Shown here: piece after piece, positions 16,244-23,979 of the stretch | Layout of the letters: each line of letters starts with the position of its first letter | How positions within the stretch are numbered: position 1 is the stretch's first letter | Assembly: GCF_910577345.1 (NCBI RefSeq) | Contig: NZ_CAJTMT010000012.1 | Coordinates: forward strand, 1-64,000 | DNA length: 64,000 nt | Origin: an uncultured Duncaniella sp. | Lineage (GTDB): Bacteria; Bacteroidota; Bacteroidia; Bacteroidales; Muribaculaceae | Reading direction: 5' to 3' | Notes under the pieces: model-generated | Told to the model about the DNA's origin: nothing | Seen by the model: the letters and a program-made list of their open reading frames with translations, nothing else | Database searches by the model: none | Position numbers and translations under genes: made by a program

Positions 16244-17128
16244 TCAGTGTACGTTTGTAATCCATTGTAATGTCGAGTTCTCGGTTATGAAATCGATAAT
16301 TCCTCTATCCTTCATCCATGATAGATAAGACCGAACTGTTGAACCCACAAGCACATATTGCTCAATGGTCATATTTAAAGCAAAATGCTTGAATACACCT
16401 GTGATGATTTCATCAACTGTATGAGGCATGGAGCAAAGATTCTTGATAACATTTTCTATCTCAAATACTTTTTCACTGTTAAGTCTTGCAAGTTCAGCAA
16501 CATCGTCACAAGGCTCCGCATGGGATGGAATAATTATATTCGCTTTAATTGTCTTTATGAAAGCTAATGTATCAAGATACTTCTCAACATCATAAATAAA
16601 TGAAACGCCATATTTTTCCAGTGTTGCAGGACTGCTGACACAATCTGCAATAAATACAGTGTCGTCAGGTGTTCTGAATCCTACCATTTCAAAGAAATGG
16701 CCCGGAAGCGGTATTATTTCAATCTCTTTTGGAAAAAGTGGAGAATTGAAGTCTGTAACAACTGATTCTTTTGCCATAATGAACTTATTCCTCAGCACCT
16801 TACAAGGATATCCTCCATATAAAAAAGATGGTTCAAGCACAGGATGACGAGTAAAATCAGCCTCAATGCCACTACTGAACACCGGGCAGCCCGTTTTTGA
16901 CTGGATAAACGAGTTACCTCCTATATGATCTGCGTTTGAATGTGTATTGAGAATACCTTTTATAGTCCAGTTCTTTTCAGCAGCAATTTTCAAGATCTTT
17001 TTAGCAGCTTCCTTGTCATTCCCACTGTCAATGAGATAAACCTCGTTCTCAGTTTGCGCATATATGCCAATCTTTGCAGGACTATTTATGTAGTAGCTCC
17101 GGGAGCCTACTTGTATAAGTTCGTACAT
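16244..17128 (-). CDS. MBL-fold metallo-hydrolase
   Basis: The 294-residue protein has a metallo-beta-lactamase fold. LIDSGND is near residue 33 and the metal motif is THSNADHIGG near 61-70. Later metal-ligand blocks are PLPGHFFEMVG, FIADCVSS and IIPSHAEP. The canonical HxHxDH motif reads H-S-N-A-D-H here: the second histidine is asparagine, which may alter metal occupancy. A C-terminal winged-helix-like extension of about 70 residues (MTIEQYVLVGSTVRSYLSWM) resembles that of the glyoxalase-II-like MBL proteins of Firmicutes. The substrate is unknown. It lies 57 bases after the Vat-type gene. Confidence 0.87.
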   Translation of the reverse strand: MYELIQVGSRSYYINSPAKIGIYAQTENEVYLIDSGNDKEAAKKILKIAAEKNWTIKGILNTHSNADHIGGNSFIQSKTGCPVFSSGIEADFTRHPVLEPSFLYGGYPCKVLRNKFIMAKESVVTDFNSPLFPKEIEIIPLPGHFFEMVGFRTPDDTVFIADCVSSPATLEKYGVSFIYDVEKYLDTLAFIKTIKANIIIPSHAEPCDDVAELARLNSEKVFEIENVIKNLCSMPHTVDEIITGVFKHFALNMTIEQYVLVGSTVRSYLSWMKDRGIIDFITENSTLQWITNVH

Positions 17129-17185
17129 AATTCTATATTTTTTTCCTCAGTTCTGAACAACGTTGTACCTGTTGGTGAAGTTGTG

Positions 17186-17812
17186 TTACAATGCCTCAAT
17201 ATCGCCTGACTGAATATGGTCTATTAAATTCTTAATTTTTTCAATAGGCCAATTCCACCATTCCAATTCCAGGAGTTTAGCCACAACATCCGGTGCAAAC
17301 CGTTTGCGAATTTCTTTTGCCGGGACACCTCCGACGATTGAATATGGCTCGACATCTTTTGTCACAACTGCCCGTGTGCCGATAATCGCACCATCGCCTA
17401 TATGGACTCCGGCCATGATAACAGCATCGTAACCAATCCAAACGTCATTGCCAATTACAATATCGCCCTTGTTGTCCCATGCTGTAGCAATTTCAGTTTT
17501 TGGCAAATCCCATTCTTCAAAAAAGAGAGGGAAAGTATATGTCGAGAGTGATTTAAGTGTGTGATTGGCACAGTTGAATATGAATTTCGCACCACACGCT
17601 ATCGAGCAAAATTTTCCGATAATCAGTCTATCGTGATTTATCGGATAATGGTAGAGCACATTGTTCTTCTCAAAACCACACGGGTCATTCACGAAATCAT
17701 TATAGATTGTAAAATCGCCGACTTCGATGGCCGGTTTTGTAATTACCGATTTAAGATATACTGTTTGCGTATCGCCTGTTCGAGGATATATTATGTTGGG
17801 ATTTGGATTCAT
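17186..17812 (-). CDS. Vat/CatB-type xenobiotic O-acetyltransferase, copy 1
   Basis: The 208-residue protein is a left-handed beta-helix hexapeptide-repeat acetyltransferase. Repeats such as GKFCSIACGAKF, GDIVIGNDVWIGYDAVIM and GVHIGDGAIIGTRAVV are clear. NCANHTLKS contains the histidine that acts as base in Vat and CatB enzymes. The C-terminal IRKRFAPDVVAKLLELEWW block is typical. Vat enzymes acetylate streptogramin A and CatB enzymes acetylate chloramphenicol, but many relatives have unknown acceptors. Its ATG overlaps the stop of tautomerase copy 2 by four bases. A second relative is at 20110-20742. Confidence 0.9.
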   Translation of the reverse strand: MNPNPNIIYPRTGDTQTVYLKSVITKPAIEVGDFTIYNDFVNDPCGFEKNNVLYHYPINHDRLIIGKFCSIACGAKFIFNCANHTLKSLSTYTFPLFFEEWDLPKTEIATAWDNKGDIVIGNDVWIGYDAVIMAGVHIGDGAIIGTRAVVTKDVEPYSIVGGVPAKEIRKRFAPDVVAKLLELEWWNWPIEKIKNLIDHIQSGDIEAL

Positions 17813-18009
17813 CGTTTAAAATTGCGTTTTATCTCATCAATGGATTTGCCGCCGATGCCGAAATTTTCATCAGGTAGCTCCTTGATGGTTACAGTGAAGA
17901 ACTGCTCCGGGATATGGGTTATCTCGGAGGCTGTTGCTGTGAGCCGTTCAATCAATTCTTTCTTTTGTTCTGCGGTGAGTTTACCGCTCTCAATAGATAT
18001 GTAGGGCAT
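17809..18009 (-). CDS. 4-oxalocrotonate tautomerase family protein, copy 2
   Basis: The 66-residue protein starts at the ATG at 18009 (MPYISIES, catalytic Pro2). Its first 57 residues match copy 1 exactly. The upstream in-frame extension to 18075 overlaps the preceding GNAT gene and lacks the required N-terminal proline, so it is rejected. It overlaps the downstream Vat-type gene by ATGA and lies 11 bases after the GNAT gene. The substrate is unknown; family members isomerise or dehalogenate small unsaturated acids. Confidence 0.93.
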   Translation of the reverse strand: MPYISIESGKLTAEQKKELIERLTATASEITHIPEQFFTVTIKELPDENFGIGGKSIDEIKRNFKR

Positions 18010-18020
18010 GATATTTTCAA

Positions 18021-18476
18021 TCAGGTCAGTTCCAAATGATAGATTCTTGTTTTCTCGCCCCACGGATGATAGCAAAAGCCGATGAAACCGAAGCCGAACC
18101 GTTCATAGAATCCGATGTGATCGGTACATAGATACAAGTTTTTGAACCCGAGCTGCTCAGCATCCTTCGCTGTATGTTCAATGAGCATTTTGCCATAACC
18201 GTTGCCTCGACAATCTTCCTCGACATAGAGGGCTGCCAACCACGGGTATAGGTCCATGCGGGAATTGAAATCATTTGTCACTAACCCGGCACAACCGATT
18301 ATTCTGCCGCCATCGACCAACAGATACCATTGCGGAAGAGGATTGGCAGCATATAGGCAATGACGCATACAATCATCATAGACAGCCATAGAGTCTTCCG
18401 TAGCCCACTTATCTTGAAAGTAGGCTATTGCGCGTTCGAGGTATTCCGGATTCTTTCTCAGAGATACTATTTCCAT
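18021..18476 (-). CDS. GNAT N-acetyltransferase
   Basis: The 151-residue protein starts at the ATG at 18476 (MEIVSLRKNPEYLERAI), one base after the stop of the META-domain gene. The longer frame runs back through that gene and is rejected. The GNAT signature is LYVEEDCRGNGYGKMLIEHT near 87-106, followed by FYERFGFGFIGFCYH. The acceptor is unknown. Relatives annotated as GNAT proteins in Firmicutes and Bacteroidota often accompany drug-modifying genes, as here. Confidence 0.88.
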   Translation of the reverse strand: MEIVSLRKNPEYLERAIAYFQDKWATEDSMAVYDDCMRHCLYAANPLPQWYLLVDGGRIIGCAGLVTNDFNSRMDLYPWLAALYVEEDCRGNGYGKMLIEHTAKDAEQLGFKNLYLCTDHIGFYERFGFGFIGFCYHPWGEKTRIYHLELT

Positions 18477-18477
18477 G

Positions 18478-18948
18478 TCAGTTGCCGGTATGCTCGTCGG
18501 CCTGTTTAATGAATACGGCAGAGCCAATATATGGTGCTGTGAATGCGAGAGTGTCGCCATGACATACAGCATAGGCTGTGGAGTCGTTGAGAAGACGCAG
18601 CATGTTTTGCTCAACAATCATATTGTCGCAAGCCATCTCGGTGACAAGCATGTTTTTGAAACGGATGGTGTCGTTAGCGATTCCAAACTCGCCGTTAATC
18701 ATGTTGCAGTCCGTTGAAAGGCTGAATGTATTGTCCGGCTCATTGAACGACAGCTTATAATTTGATGTCGCATCAAATTGCGTCGACTCGCAGTCTATGC
18801 GATAAGAATCAAGACGCCATCCGCCCTGCAAGACTGCGGCTGTGTCAGAAGTGGTATTTTCTCCGCTTTCTGCGGATTTATTTGTTGCAGTACATGCGCA
18901 CAAGGCAACCGATGCCATGGCAATTATAGATAATTTGAATTGTTTCAT
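18478..18948 (-). CDS. META (HslJ-like) domain lipoprotein
   Basis: The 156-residue protein starts with a lipoprotein signal (MKQFKLSIIAMASVALCAC, lipidation at Cys19). After a Ser/Thr/Glu linker it has an HslJ/META-like domain: GGWRLDSYRIDC, FNEPDNTFSLSTDCNMINGEF and IRFKNMLVTEMACDN. META domains occur in envelope-stress lipoproteins, and E. coli HslJ contributes to novobiocin resistance. It is the first gene of the ten-gene minus-strand run and the only exported product in it. Envelope anchoring is predicted from the lipobox. Confidence 0.82.
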   Translation of the reverse strand: MKQFKLSIIAMASVALCACTATNKSAESGENTTSDTAAVLQGGWRLDSYRIDCESTQFDATSNYKLSFNEPDNTFSLSTDCNMINGEFGIANDTIRFKNMLVTEMACDNMIVEQNMLRLLNDSTAYAVCHGDTLAFTAPYIGSAVFIKQADEHTGN

Positions 18949-19045
18949 ATACTTGTTTGATTCTTGTTTTTGCTATTAGTCTTATTTTTTAACCTCACTC
19001 AGAGGTTTCTTGTATGTAAGAAGGAACATAGTTCAATCTTTTGAA

Positions 19046-19225
19046 TTATTTTTCGGTTAGTTGGCGCACTCTGCGGCCGAATATTACTGATGCGGCTGAT
19101 GCTGTCGCTACGCAAGACATAGGTGCAAGAGAACTGAAAGCATCGAAACATGCCCGTATAAACGCTATTATTGCAATTGCAGCAAACACATACTGCATTA
19201 TCCGATAAAACCGTAGTGTCTTCAT
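19046..19225 (-). CDS. Small membrane protein, 59 residues
   Basis: A short open frame starts at the ATG at 19225 and ends at the TAA at 19046-19048. The product opens MKTLRFYRIMQYVF and has one clear hydrophobic helix (residues 12-24). A second, weaker one (33-49) is rich in Ala and Ser, and the tail is basic (GRRVRQLTEK). The positive ends and two-helix layout look like a real small inner-membrane protein and not chance coding. It is on the same strand as the META lipoprotein, 97 bases upstream of it. Function unknown. Confidence 0.55.
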   Translation of the reverse strand: MKTLRFYRIMQYVFAAIAIIAFIRACFDAFSSLAPMSCVATASAASVIFGRRVRQLTEK

Positions 19226-19582
19226 CGTTTTATTTGTATGCTCACTGTCAAAAATGAGCTTATTATACCTGTTATATAGGAATAGAGTTGAACCTATCCC
19301 AATGCGAAGTTACGAAATTTTTATCAGTTTTTAAGGGTTTTGATGATGGCCCGGCTGATTTTCGGTTGAGAACATGCAGGCTTTGACTTATCATTATAAT
19401 CAGAAGTTGCCTGAAGTTTATGGCTACAAGATGATTGAATGATGGTGATTGGCAATGGGAATAACAAATTTATATATTGATTATCAATACATTGTTTATT
19501 TCACGGGAATTGGCTAACTTTGCCTTGAAAACGTGGGGATGAATTGGAGCCAAACCACTTGGAAATGTGGTTTTGAGATTTC
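19226..19582. other. Intergenic region between divergent units
   Basis: No gene is seen. It carries the upstream region of the 59-residue gene (minus strand) and the promoter with adjacent palindrome of the plus-strand monooxygenase-like gene (19475-19522). The rest is AT-rich without further recognisable signals. Confidence 0.6.
19475..19522 (+). promoter_or_regulatory. Promoter with upstream palindrome
   Basis: The near-perfect palindrome TATTGATTATCAATA (19475-19489, central mismatch only) lies just upstream of a TTG-containing -33 region (19492-19494) and the -7 box TAACTTTG (19515-19522). The palindrome is placed like an operator. Transcription would begin near 19529. Confidence 0.6.
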
Positions 19583-19621
19583 ATGATCCGCAAGAAAGTC
19601 ATCACAAGCAAACAGGACATT

Positions 19622-20053
19622 ATGCCAATCAAGATAAATAGACTTATAGCAATAATCATCGGCACGATGGCACTCTTTTCATCGTGCTCACATTCTCATA
19701 ATATGGTAGAAAAAGAAACAATGGCGACTGACGGTATAGTCCGGTTGTCCAAAATCGAGGTTTATCCACAATATCTTGATGATTATATGGAGTTTGCCAT
19801 TGAGGTCGGGACAAAATCACTGTGCACCGAACCCGGAGTGCTTACCATGTATGCCATGCAGGATAAAGAGAATCCATGCATGATTACAATATTGGAGACA
19901 TATTCCTCGCAGGAGGCATATAAATCCCATATCGCATCAGAACATTTTCAGAAATACAAACAGGGAACTCTCCACATGGTCAAGAACCTTGAACTTTGCG
20001 ACCAGACACCTCTGAATCCTGATAATATAATCACAAATACGATTGTCAGATGA
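19622..20053 (+). CDS. Antibiotic-biosynthesis-monooxygenase-fold lipoprotein
   Basis: The 143-residue protein starts best at the ATG at 19622, which opens directly into a lipoprotein signal (MPIKINRLIAIIIGTMALFSSC); an ATG at 19583 would add 13 polar residues before it. The mature part is a single dimeric-alpha/beta-barrel domain of the ABM/quinol-monooxygenase type: VRLSKIEVYPQYLDDYMEFA, EPGVLTMYAMQDKENPCMI, TYSSQEAYKSHIASEHFQKY. Such domains oxidise quinols or act without cofactors. A lipid-anchored version suggests a periplasmic or surface location. It has its own promoter and candidate operator. Confidence 0.82.
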   Translation: MPIKINRLIAIIIGTMALFSSCSHSHNMVEKETMATDGIVRLSKIEVYPQYLDDYMEFAIEVGTKSLCTEPGVLTMYAMQDKENPCMITILETYSSQEAYKSHIASEHFQKYKQGTLHMVKNLELCDQTPLNPDNIITNTIVR

Positions 20054-20109
20054 AGTGGATGAGAAGGATTGAGGAGGCTTTATAGGAAACTTCCATATCG
20101 GACATAATA

Positions 20110-20742
20110 TTATTTAGTTTCAAATATATGCCTTATCGATTCTTTGACTTTCGACAGATTACTGTCGGTCAACAATGGAATCAAATCTTGTATCTCCGCC
20201 ACGGATTTATCCCACCATTTCAGCCTCTGCAATAATCCAATCAATTCATCATCAAAACGTTTACGTATGAACTGAGCCGGGTTACCTGCGACAATAGTAT
20301 AAGGTTCCACATCTTTACTTACCACACTGTTCAGTCCGATTATAGCGCCGTCACCAATGTGTACGCCCGGCAGAATGGTCGCATTTTGCCCGATCCAGAC
20401 GTCATTTCCTATGACGGTGTCTCCTTTTAAGGGCAAATCTTCATGGGATGGAGTACCCTGCTCCCACCCCATTATGTAGAACGGATAGGTAGAGGCTGCG
20501 TTCATCTGGTGGTTCGCACCGTTCATTATAAAATTTACGCCTGATGCAATCTGACAGAACTTACCGATTATGAGTTTATCGCCAATAAAATCATAATGAT
20601 GCAATACATGCTTTTCGAAGTCCACATCACTGAAATAGGTGAAATCCCCGACAATTATATTGGGGTTTGTGATTGTCGGCTTAACTAAAACCAACGTGCT
20701 GCAGTTCTTAATTGGAAAAATGGTATCGGGAGAAGGTGTCAT
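20110..20742 (-). CDS. Vat/CatB-type xenobiotic O-acetyltransferase, copy 2
   Basis: The 210-residue hexapeptide-repeat acetyltransferase shows GKFCQIASGVNF, NGANHQMNAASTYPF (with the expected catalytic His), GDTVIGNDVWIGQNATI and GVHIGDGAIIGLNSVV. The end FIRKRFDDELIGLLQRLKWW is as in Vat proteins. It is clearly related to the 17186-17812 gene but diverged along its length, so it is not a recent copy. Its ATG overlaps the HxlR regulator stop by four bases, so regulator and enzyme are translationally coupled. Confidence 0.9.
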   Translation of the reverse strand: MTPSPDTIFPIKNCSTLVLVKPTITNPNIIVGDFTYFSDVDFEKHVLHHYDFIGDKLIIGKFCQIASGVNFIMNGANHQMNAASTYPFYIMGWEQGTPSHEDLPLKGDTVIGNDVWIGQNATILPGVHIGDGAIIGLNSVVSKDVEPYTIVAGNPAQFIRKRFDDELIGLLQRLKWWDKSVAEIQDLIPLLTDSNLSKVKESIRHIFETK

Positions 20743-21095
20743 TGGCTGATTTTATCGTTTCTGTTAATCATAATCTGTTCAAAGTTATCCTGCCCCCACT
20801 TCATTAACGCTTCGACATGAGGCAAGAGTGTTTTACCTAAGTCTGTAATTGAATATTCCACGCGCGGCGGCACATCCGGATAAAGCCGACGGCCGATTAT
20901 GCCGTCTGTTGTTAGTTGTTTCAACACCTGCGACAGCACTTTCTCAGACACGGACGGGATGTTGCGGTACAGTTCGTTGAAGCGCATCGGCTCGCTCTCA
21001 GAAATCTTCACGAGAACGACCAACGCCCATTTGTTTCCGAGCCATTCAAGCATCGGAGCGGCCTTGCAATATTCATAGTCCAATTTTTTTGCCAT
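20739..21095 (-). CDS. HxlR-family winged-helix regulator
   Basis: The 118-residue protein, starting at the ATG at 21095 (MAKKLDYEYC), has the HxlR signature. CKAAPMLEWLGNKWALVVLVKIS is followed by MRFNELYRNIPSVSEKVLSQ and a winged beta hairpin (RRLYPDVPPRVEYSITDLG). An N-terminal cysteine (Cys10) in this position senses quinones or electrophiles in several HxlR/YodB-type proteins. It is coupled to the Vat-type gene downstream and divergent from a flavodoxin gene. It probably controls both, as HxlR proteins often repress a divergent redox gene. Confidence 0.9.
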   Translation of the reverse strand: MAKKLDYEYCKAAPMLEWLGNKWALVVLVKISESEPMRFNELYRNIPSVSEKVLSQVLKQLTTDGIIGRRLYPDVPPRVEYSITDLGKTLLPHVEALMKWGQDNFEQIMINRNDKISQ

Positions 21096-21168
21096 ATCGT
21101 GTTTGCAGAATTGATTGGAAATGAGTAAAACAAACTTTTCGGTAAGGGGCAAACCTTTTGGTAAGTTA

Positions 21169-21212
21169 TTGTTTAGGCTCTGATTCTCACCTAATTTTGC
21201 ATTACAAAGTTA
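21169..21212. promoter_or_regulatory. Overlapping divergent promoters
   Basis: On the plus strand, TTG (21169-21171), a 20-base gap and TAATTTTG (21192-21199) point toward the flavodoxin gene. On the minus strand, TAACTTTG (21205-21212) points toward hxlR. The two start sites would lie within about 10 bases of each other, so one bound regulator could control both. Confidence 0.55.
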
Positions 21213-21276
21213 ATAAAATTAGCCGAGATTCGGACGAAGAACCGGACCAAATGTATAACTAAACAAACAGCGAGGT

Positions 21277-21921
21277 ATGAAAATAGTAATCATAAATAGC
21301 AGTCCGCGAAAAAATGGCAACACCGCCAAGCTGTGTGATGCCTTCCGCAAAGGAGCTATGTCAACTGCCACAAGCCCGGAAATAAGTACGATTTTCTTAA
21401 ACGACCTCAATTTCAAGGGCTGTCAGAGCTGTTTTGCTTGCAAACTCAGAGGAAGCAAGCAATATGGCAAATGCTCTCTAAATGACGACCTGACACCGGT
21501 GCTCGAAGCTGTGAGTACAGCGGATTGTATTGTTGTTGCCTCACCCATATATCTTATGGACGTCAACAGCAATGCAAAAGCATTTCTTGAAAGACTATGT
21601 TTCTCTTTGGATTCATACGAGGCAGGGTATCGCTCTCTCGCAATAAAGAAAGTAGCTGTCGTGACAATATACACAATGAATACCACGGGTGAGCTTGCGC
21701 CTGTTAAAGCTATGGATAATGTGGATATGTTCTTAGGGCATATATTTTCACGCCCTCAAAGACTGTGTTCCTACAACACATATCAATTCCCGGACTACTC
21801 TAAATACGTTGTGGATGTGTTTGATGAAGCCGAAAAATTAAAATACAAGACAACCGAGTTCCCCAAAGATTTACAGAAAGCATATCAATTAGGAATTAAT
21901 ATCGCAATTCAAAGAGTTTGA
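21277..21921 (+). CDS. Flavodoxin-family NAD(P)H-dependent reductase
   Basis: The 214-residue protein begins IVIINSSPRKNGNTAKLCDA, the FMN-binding loop. It has the cysteine stretch CQSCFACKLRG and VASPIYLMDVNSNAKAFLER. It is a relative of the 14869-15444 protein. It probably reduces quinones or electrophiles. Its divergent placement from an HxlR gene, with overlapping promoters, fits an electrophile-inducible detoxification gene; this is inference. Confidence 0.88.
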   Translation: MKIVIINSSPRKNGNTAKLCDAFRKGAMSTATSPEISTIFLNDLNFKGCQSCFACKLRGSKQYGKCSLNDDLTPVLEAVSTADCIVVASPIYLMDVNSNAKAFLERLCFSLDSYEAGYRSLAIKKVAVVTIYTMNTTGELAPVKAMDNVDMFLGHIFSRPQRLCSYNTYQFPDYSKYVVDVFDEAEKLKYKTTEFPKDLQKAYQLGINIAIQRV

Positions 21922-21980
21922 ACGACGGATAGAAATTAAGGTCATGTAGACTTTGTTTATAAGACAATTTTATTTTATAC

Positions 21981-22018
21981 AAAAAAGAGAGTGCGGGGCG
22001 GTTGGGCCACGCACTCTC
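21981..22018 (-). terminator. Terminator of degP
   Basis: GAGAGTGCG (21987-21995) pairs with CGCACTCTC (22010-22018). On the minus strand the stem is followed by TTTTTTG. It lies about 90 bases after the degP stop. Confidence 0.88.
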
Positions 22019-22109
22019 GACTGTTTATGGACAAAATGATGAGAGAGGAGAACTTATTGAGATTTATGAAACTTCTTGAAACTTTGATTGGAGGGAGGGG
22101 AATGAGTGA

Positions 22110-23666
22110 TTATTCGGCGCCGGAGAGGTCGACTGCGTAGATGCCACGCTTGCCGGTGGGATAAACTCCACGGAGAATCATGACTTTTTCGTCACCGCCA
22201 CTCTTCATGATGGCCTTGTAGATTTTCTCCACATCTTCGGGAGAGGAGACACGGCTGTCGTTGATAGAATAGACGATGAAGCCCTGCTTCACACCTGAAT
22301 CGCTGAAACGGCCTTTGGAGAGACCGGTCACCTGCACGCCATTGCTGAGACCGAGCTGACGGAGGGTGGACTCATCGACTTTCTTGAAGGCACAGCCAAG
22401 ATCGGTGATGTCGCCGGCCTTTGTCATCTGCATGTTGCCCTGAGGATTGCGGAGGGTAACGTCGACCGACTGAGTCTTGTTGTCGCGGATGTAGGTGACT
22501 TTCACCTTGTCGCCGGGACGATACTTGGCCACCTGCTCCTGAAGCTGTGCGACATTGTCGGTGGGAGTGTCGTTGATTTTGATGATGACATCGTTCTTCT
22601 GAAGGCCTGCTTCCTTGGCAGAGCTGCGGTCGCTGACATCGCCCACATAGACACCCTTGGTGACGGCAGTGATATTGTATTCCTTGGCGATTTCATTGGT
22701 GAGGTCGGAAATCGAGACACCGAGGACGGCGCGCTGAACGGTTCCGAACTGACGGAGGTCGCTCATGACCTTCTTAACGATAGAGGTCGGGACTGCGAAA
22801 GAGTAGCCCGCATAGTTGCCGGTCTGGCTATAGATAGCGGTGTTGATACCGATAAGCTCACCGGCGAGGTTGACGAGTGCGCCACCCGAGTTGCCGGGAT
22901 TGACAGCGGCGTCGGTCTGAATGTAGGACTCAATGCCCATACGGCCGTTGTTGTGACCGCCGATGCTGCGGCTCTTGGCCGAGACGATACCGGTGGTGAC
23001 GGTCGAAGTGAATCCGAAGGGGTTGCCGACGGCAAGCACCCATTCGCCCACCTTAAGGGCTTCGCTGTCGCCCATAGGGATGACGGGGAGATCCTTGGCA
23101 TCAATCTTGATAAGCGCGAGGTCGGTGGTGGCATCGGTACCGATTACGGTCGCATCGAAAGTGCGGTTGTCGTTGAGGGTCACTTCAAGACGTTCGGCAT
23201 CATCAATCACATGGTTGTTGGTGACGATATATCCGTCGGCGCTGATGATGACACCCGAGCCGAGTCCGGAAGGCTGCTGCTGACGCTGCTGCTCCTGCTG
23301 ACGGGGCTGACTGCGGCGGCTGCCTCCGTTGGGGCTTCCGAAGAAGTATTCAAAGAAGGGATCGTTGAAGAAACCGCCGTTGCCACCCTGGCTGTAGCCA
23401 CGGGGAGTGGCATAGCTCTTGATGGAGACGACACCGTTGATGGTGCTCTCGGCGGCTGTCGTGAAATCAGAATGGTTGGCAGGAAGCTGGGCGACTTTGG
23501 TGAATGAACCAGCGGAAGCCTTACCCTGGTCGAACATTTCGGTAAAGCTGCCGACGCGCTCCACATCGTCGTTGAAGAGAGCATTTCTCATCGCAACGGC
23601 AGTCATTGCTGAGCTAATGACTGCTGTTCCGGCAGCCAACATGATGATTTTTCCTGTTAATTTCAT
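22110..23666 (-). CDS. degP: DegP/HtrA-type periplasmic serine protease
   Basis: The 518-residue protein starts with a hydrophobic export segment (residues 7-26). It then has a trypsin-like protease domain with the catalytic triad: His in TNNHVIDDA, Asp in DATTDLALIKID, Ser in NPGNSGGALVN. Two PDZ domains follow (near 310-400 and 420-510). An unusual Gln/Arg-rich loop (QPRQQEQQRQQQP) lies before the protease core. DegP degrades or refolds damaged periplasmic proteins. The gene stands alone with a strong terminator downstream. No promoter box was recognised in the 313 bases upstream. Confidence 0.96.
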   Translation of the reverse strand: MKLTGKIIMLAAGTAVISSAMTAVAMRNALFNDDVERVGSFTEMFDQGKASAGSFTKVAQLPANHSDFTTAAESTINGVVSIKSYATPRGYSQGGNGGFFNDPFFEYFFGSPNGGSRRSQPRQQEQQRQQQPSGLGSGVIISADGYIVTNNHVIDDAERLEVTLNDNRTFDATVIGTDATTDLALIKIDAKDLPVIPMGDSEALKVGEWVLAVGNPFGFTSTVTTGIVSAKSRSIGGHNNGRMGIESYIQTDAAVNPGNSGGALVNLAGELIGINTAIYSQTGNYAGYSFAVPTSIVKKVMSDLRQFGTVQRAVLGVSISDLTNEIAKEYNITAVTKGVYVGDVSDRSSAKEAGLQKNDVIIKINDTPTDNVAQLQEQVAKYRPGDKVKVTYIRDNKTQSVDVTLRNPQGNMQMTKAGDITDLGCAFKKVDESTLRQLGLSNGVQVTGLSKGRFSDSGVKQGFIVYSINDSRVSSPEDVEKIYKAIMKSGGDEKVMILRGVYPTGKRGIYAVDLSGAE

Positions 23667-23979
23667 TGTTACTTATACGTATGATTGTTTATTAATTTTT
23701 TACTGATGAATTCTCTTGTAAGCGATGAATGGAAGCGGCCAAAAAGATGGTCGGTCCGAAAACTTTTTGACGCGTCTGCTTGTCAATATAATTCAAGCTC
23801 CGTGTTCATCCTTCATGCCTATTAGACGGCAAAAACCATGCAATGTTACATGCCGAATATGAGGGTTTAAAATAAATTAAGACGAAATTCGCCCTATTTA
23901 AGATATATTTACCCCGCCGGGCCAATATATGTCGATATGTTAAAACAGAACTGTCACTTTTTTTGATTAATTTTGCCGT
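23667..23979. other. Intergenic region between degP and the NlpC/P60 gene
   Basis: 313 bases between divergent genes. The only recognisable element is TAATTTTG at 23968-23975, directly before the NlpC/P60 start. No promoter box of the Bacteroidota type was found for degP on the minus strand. Confidence 0.5.
23968..23975 (+). promoter_or_regulatory. Candidate -7 box touching the NlpC/P60 start
   Basis: TAATTTTG ends five bases before the ATG at 23980. If it is used, the transcript would begin at or next to the start codon, giving a leaderless or nearly leaderless message. No TTTG -33 box is seen at the right distance. Confidence 0.4.
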
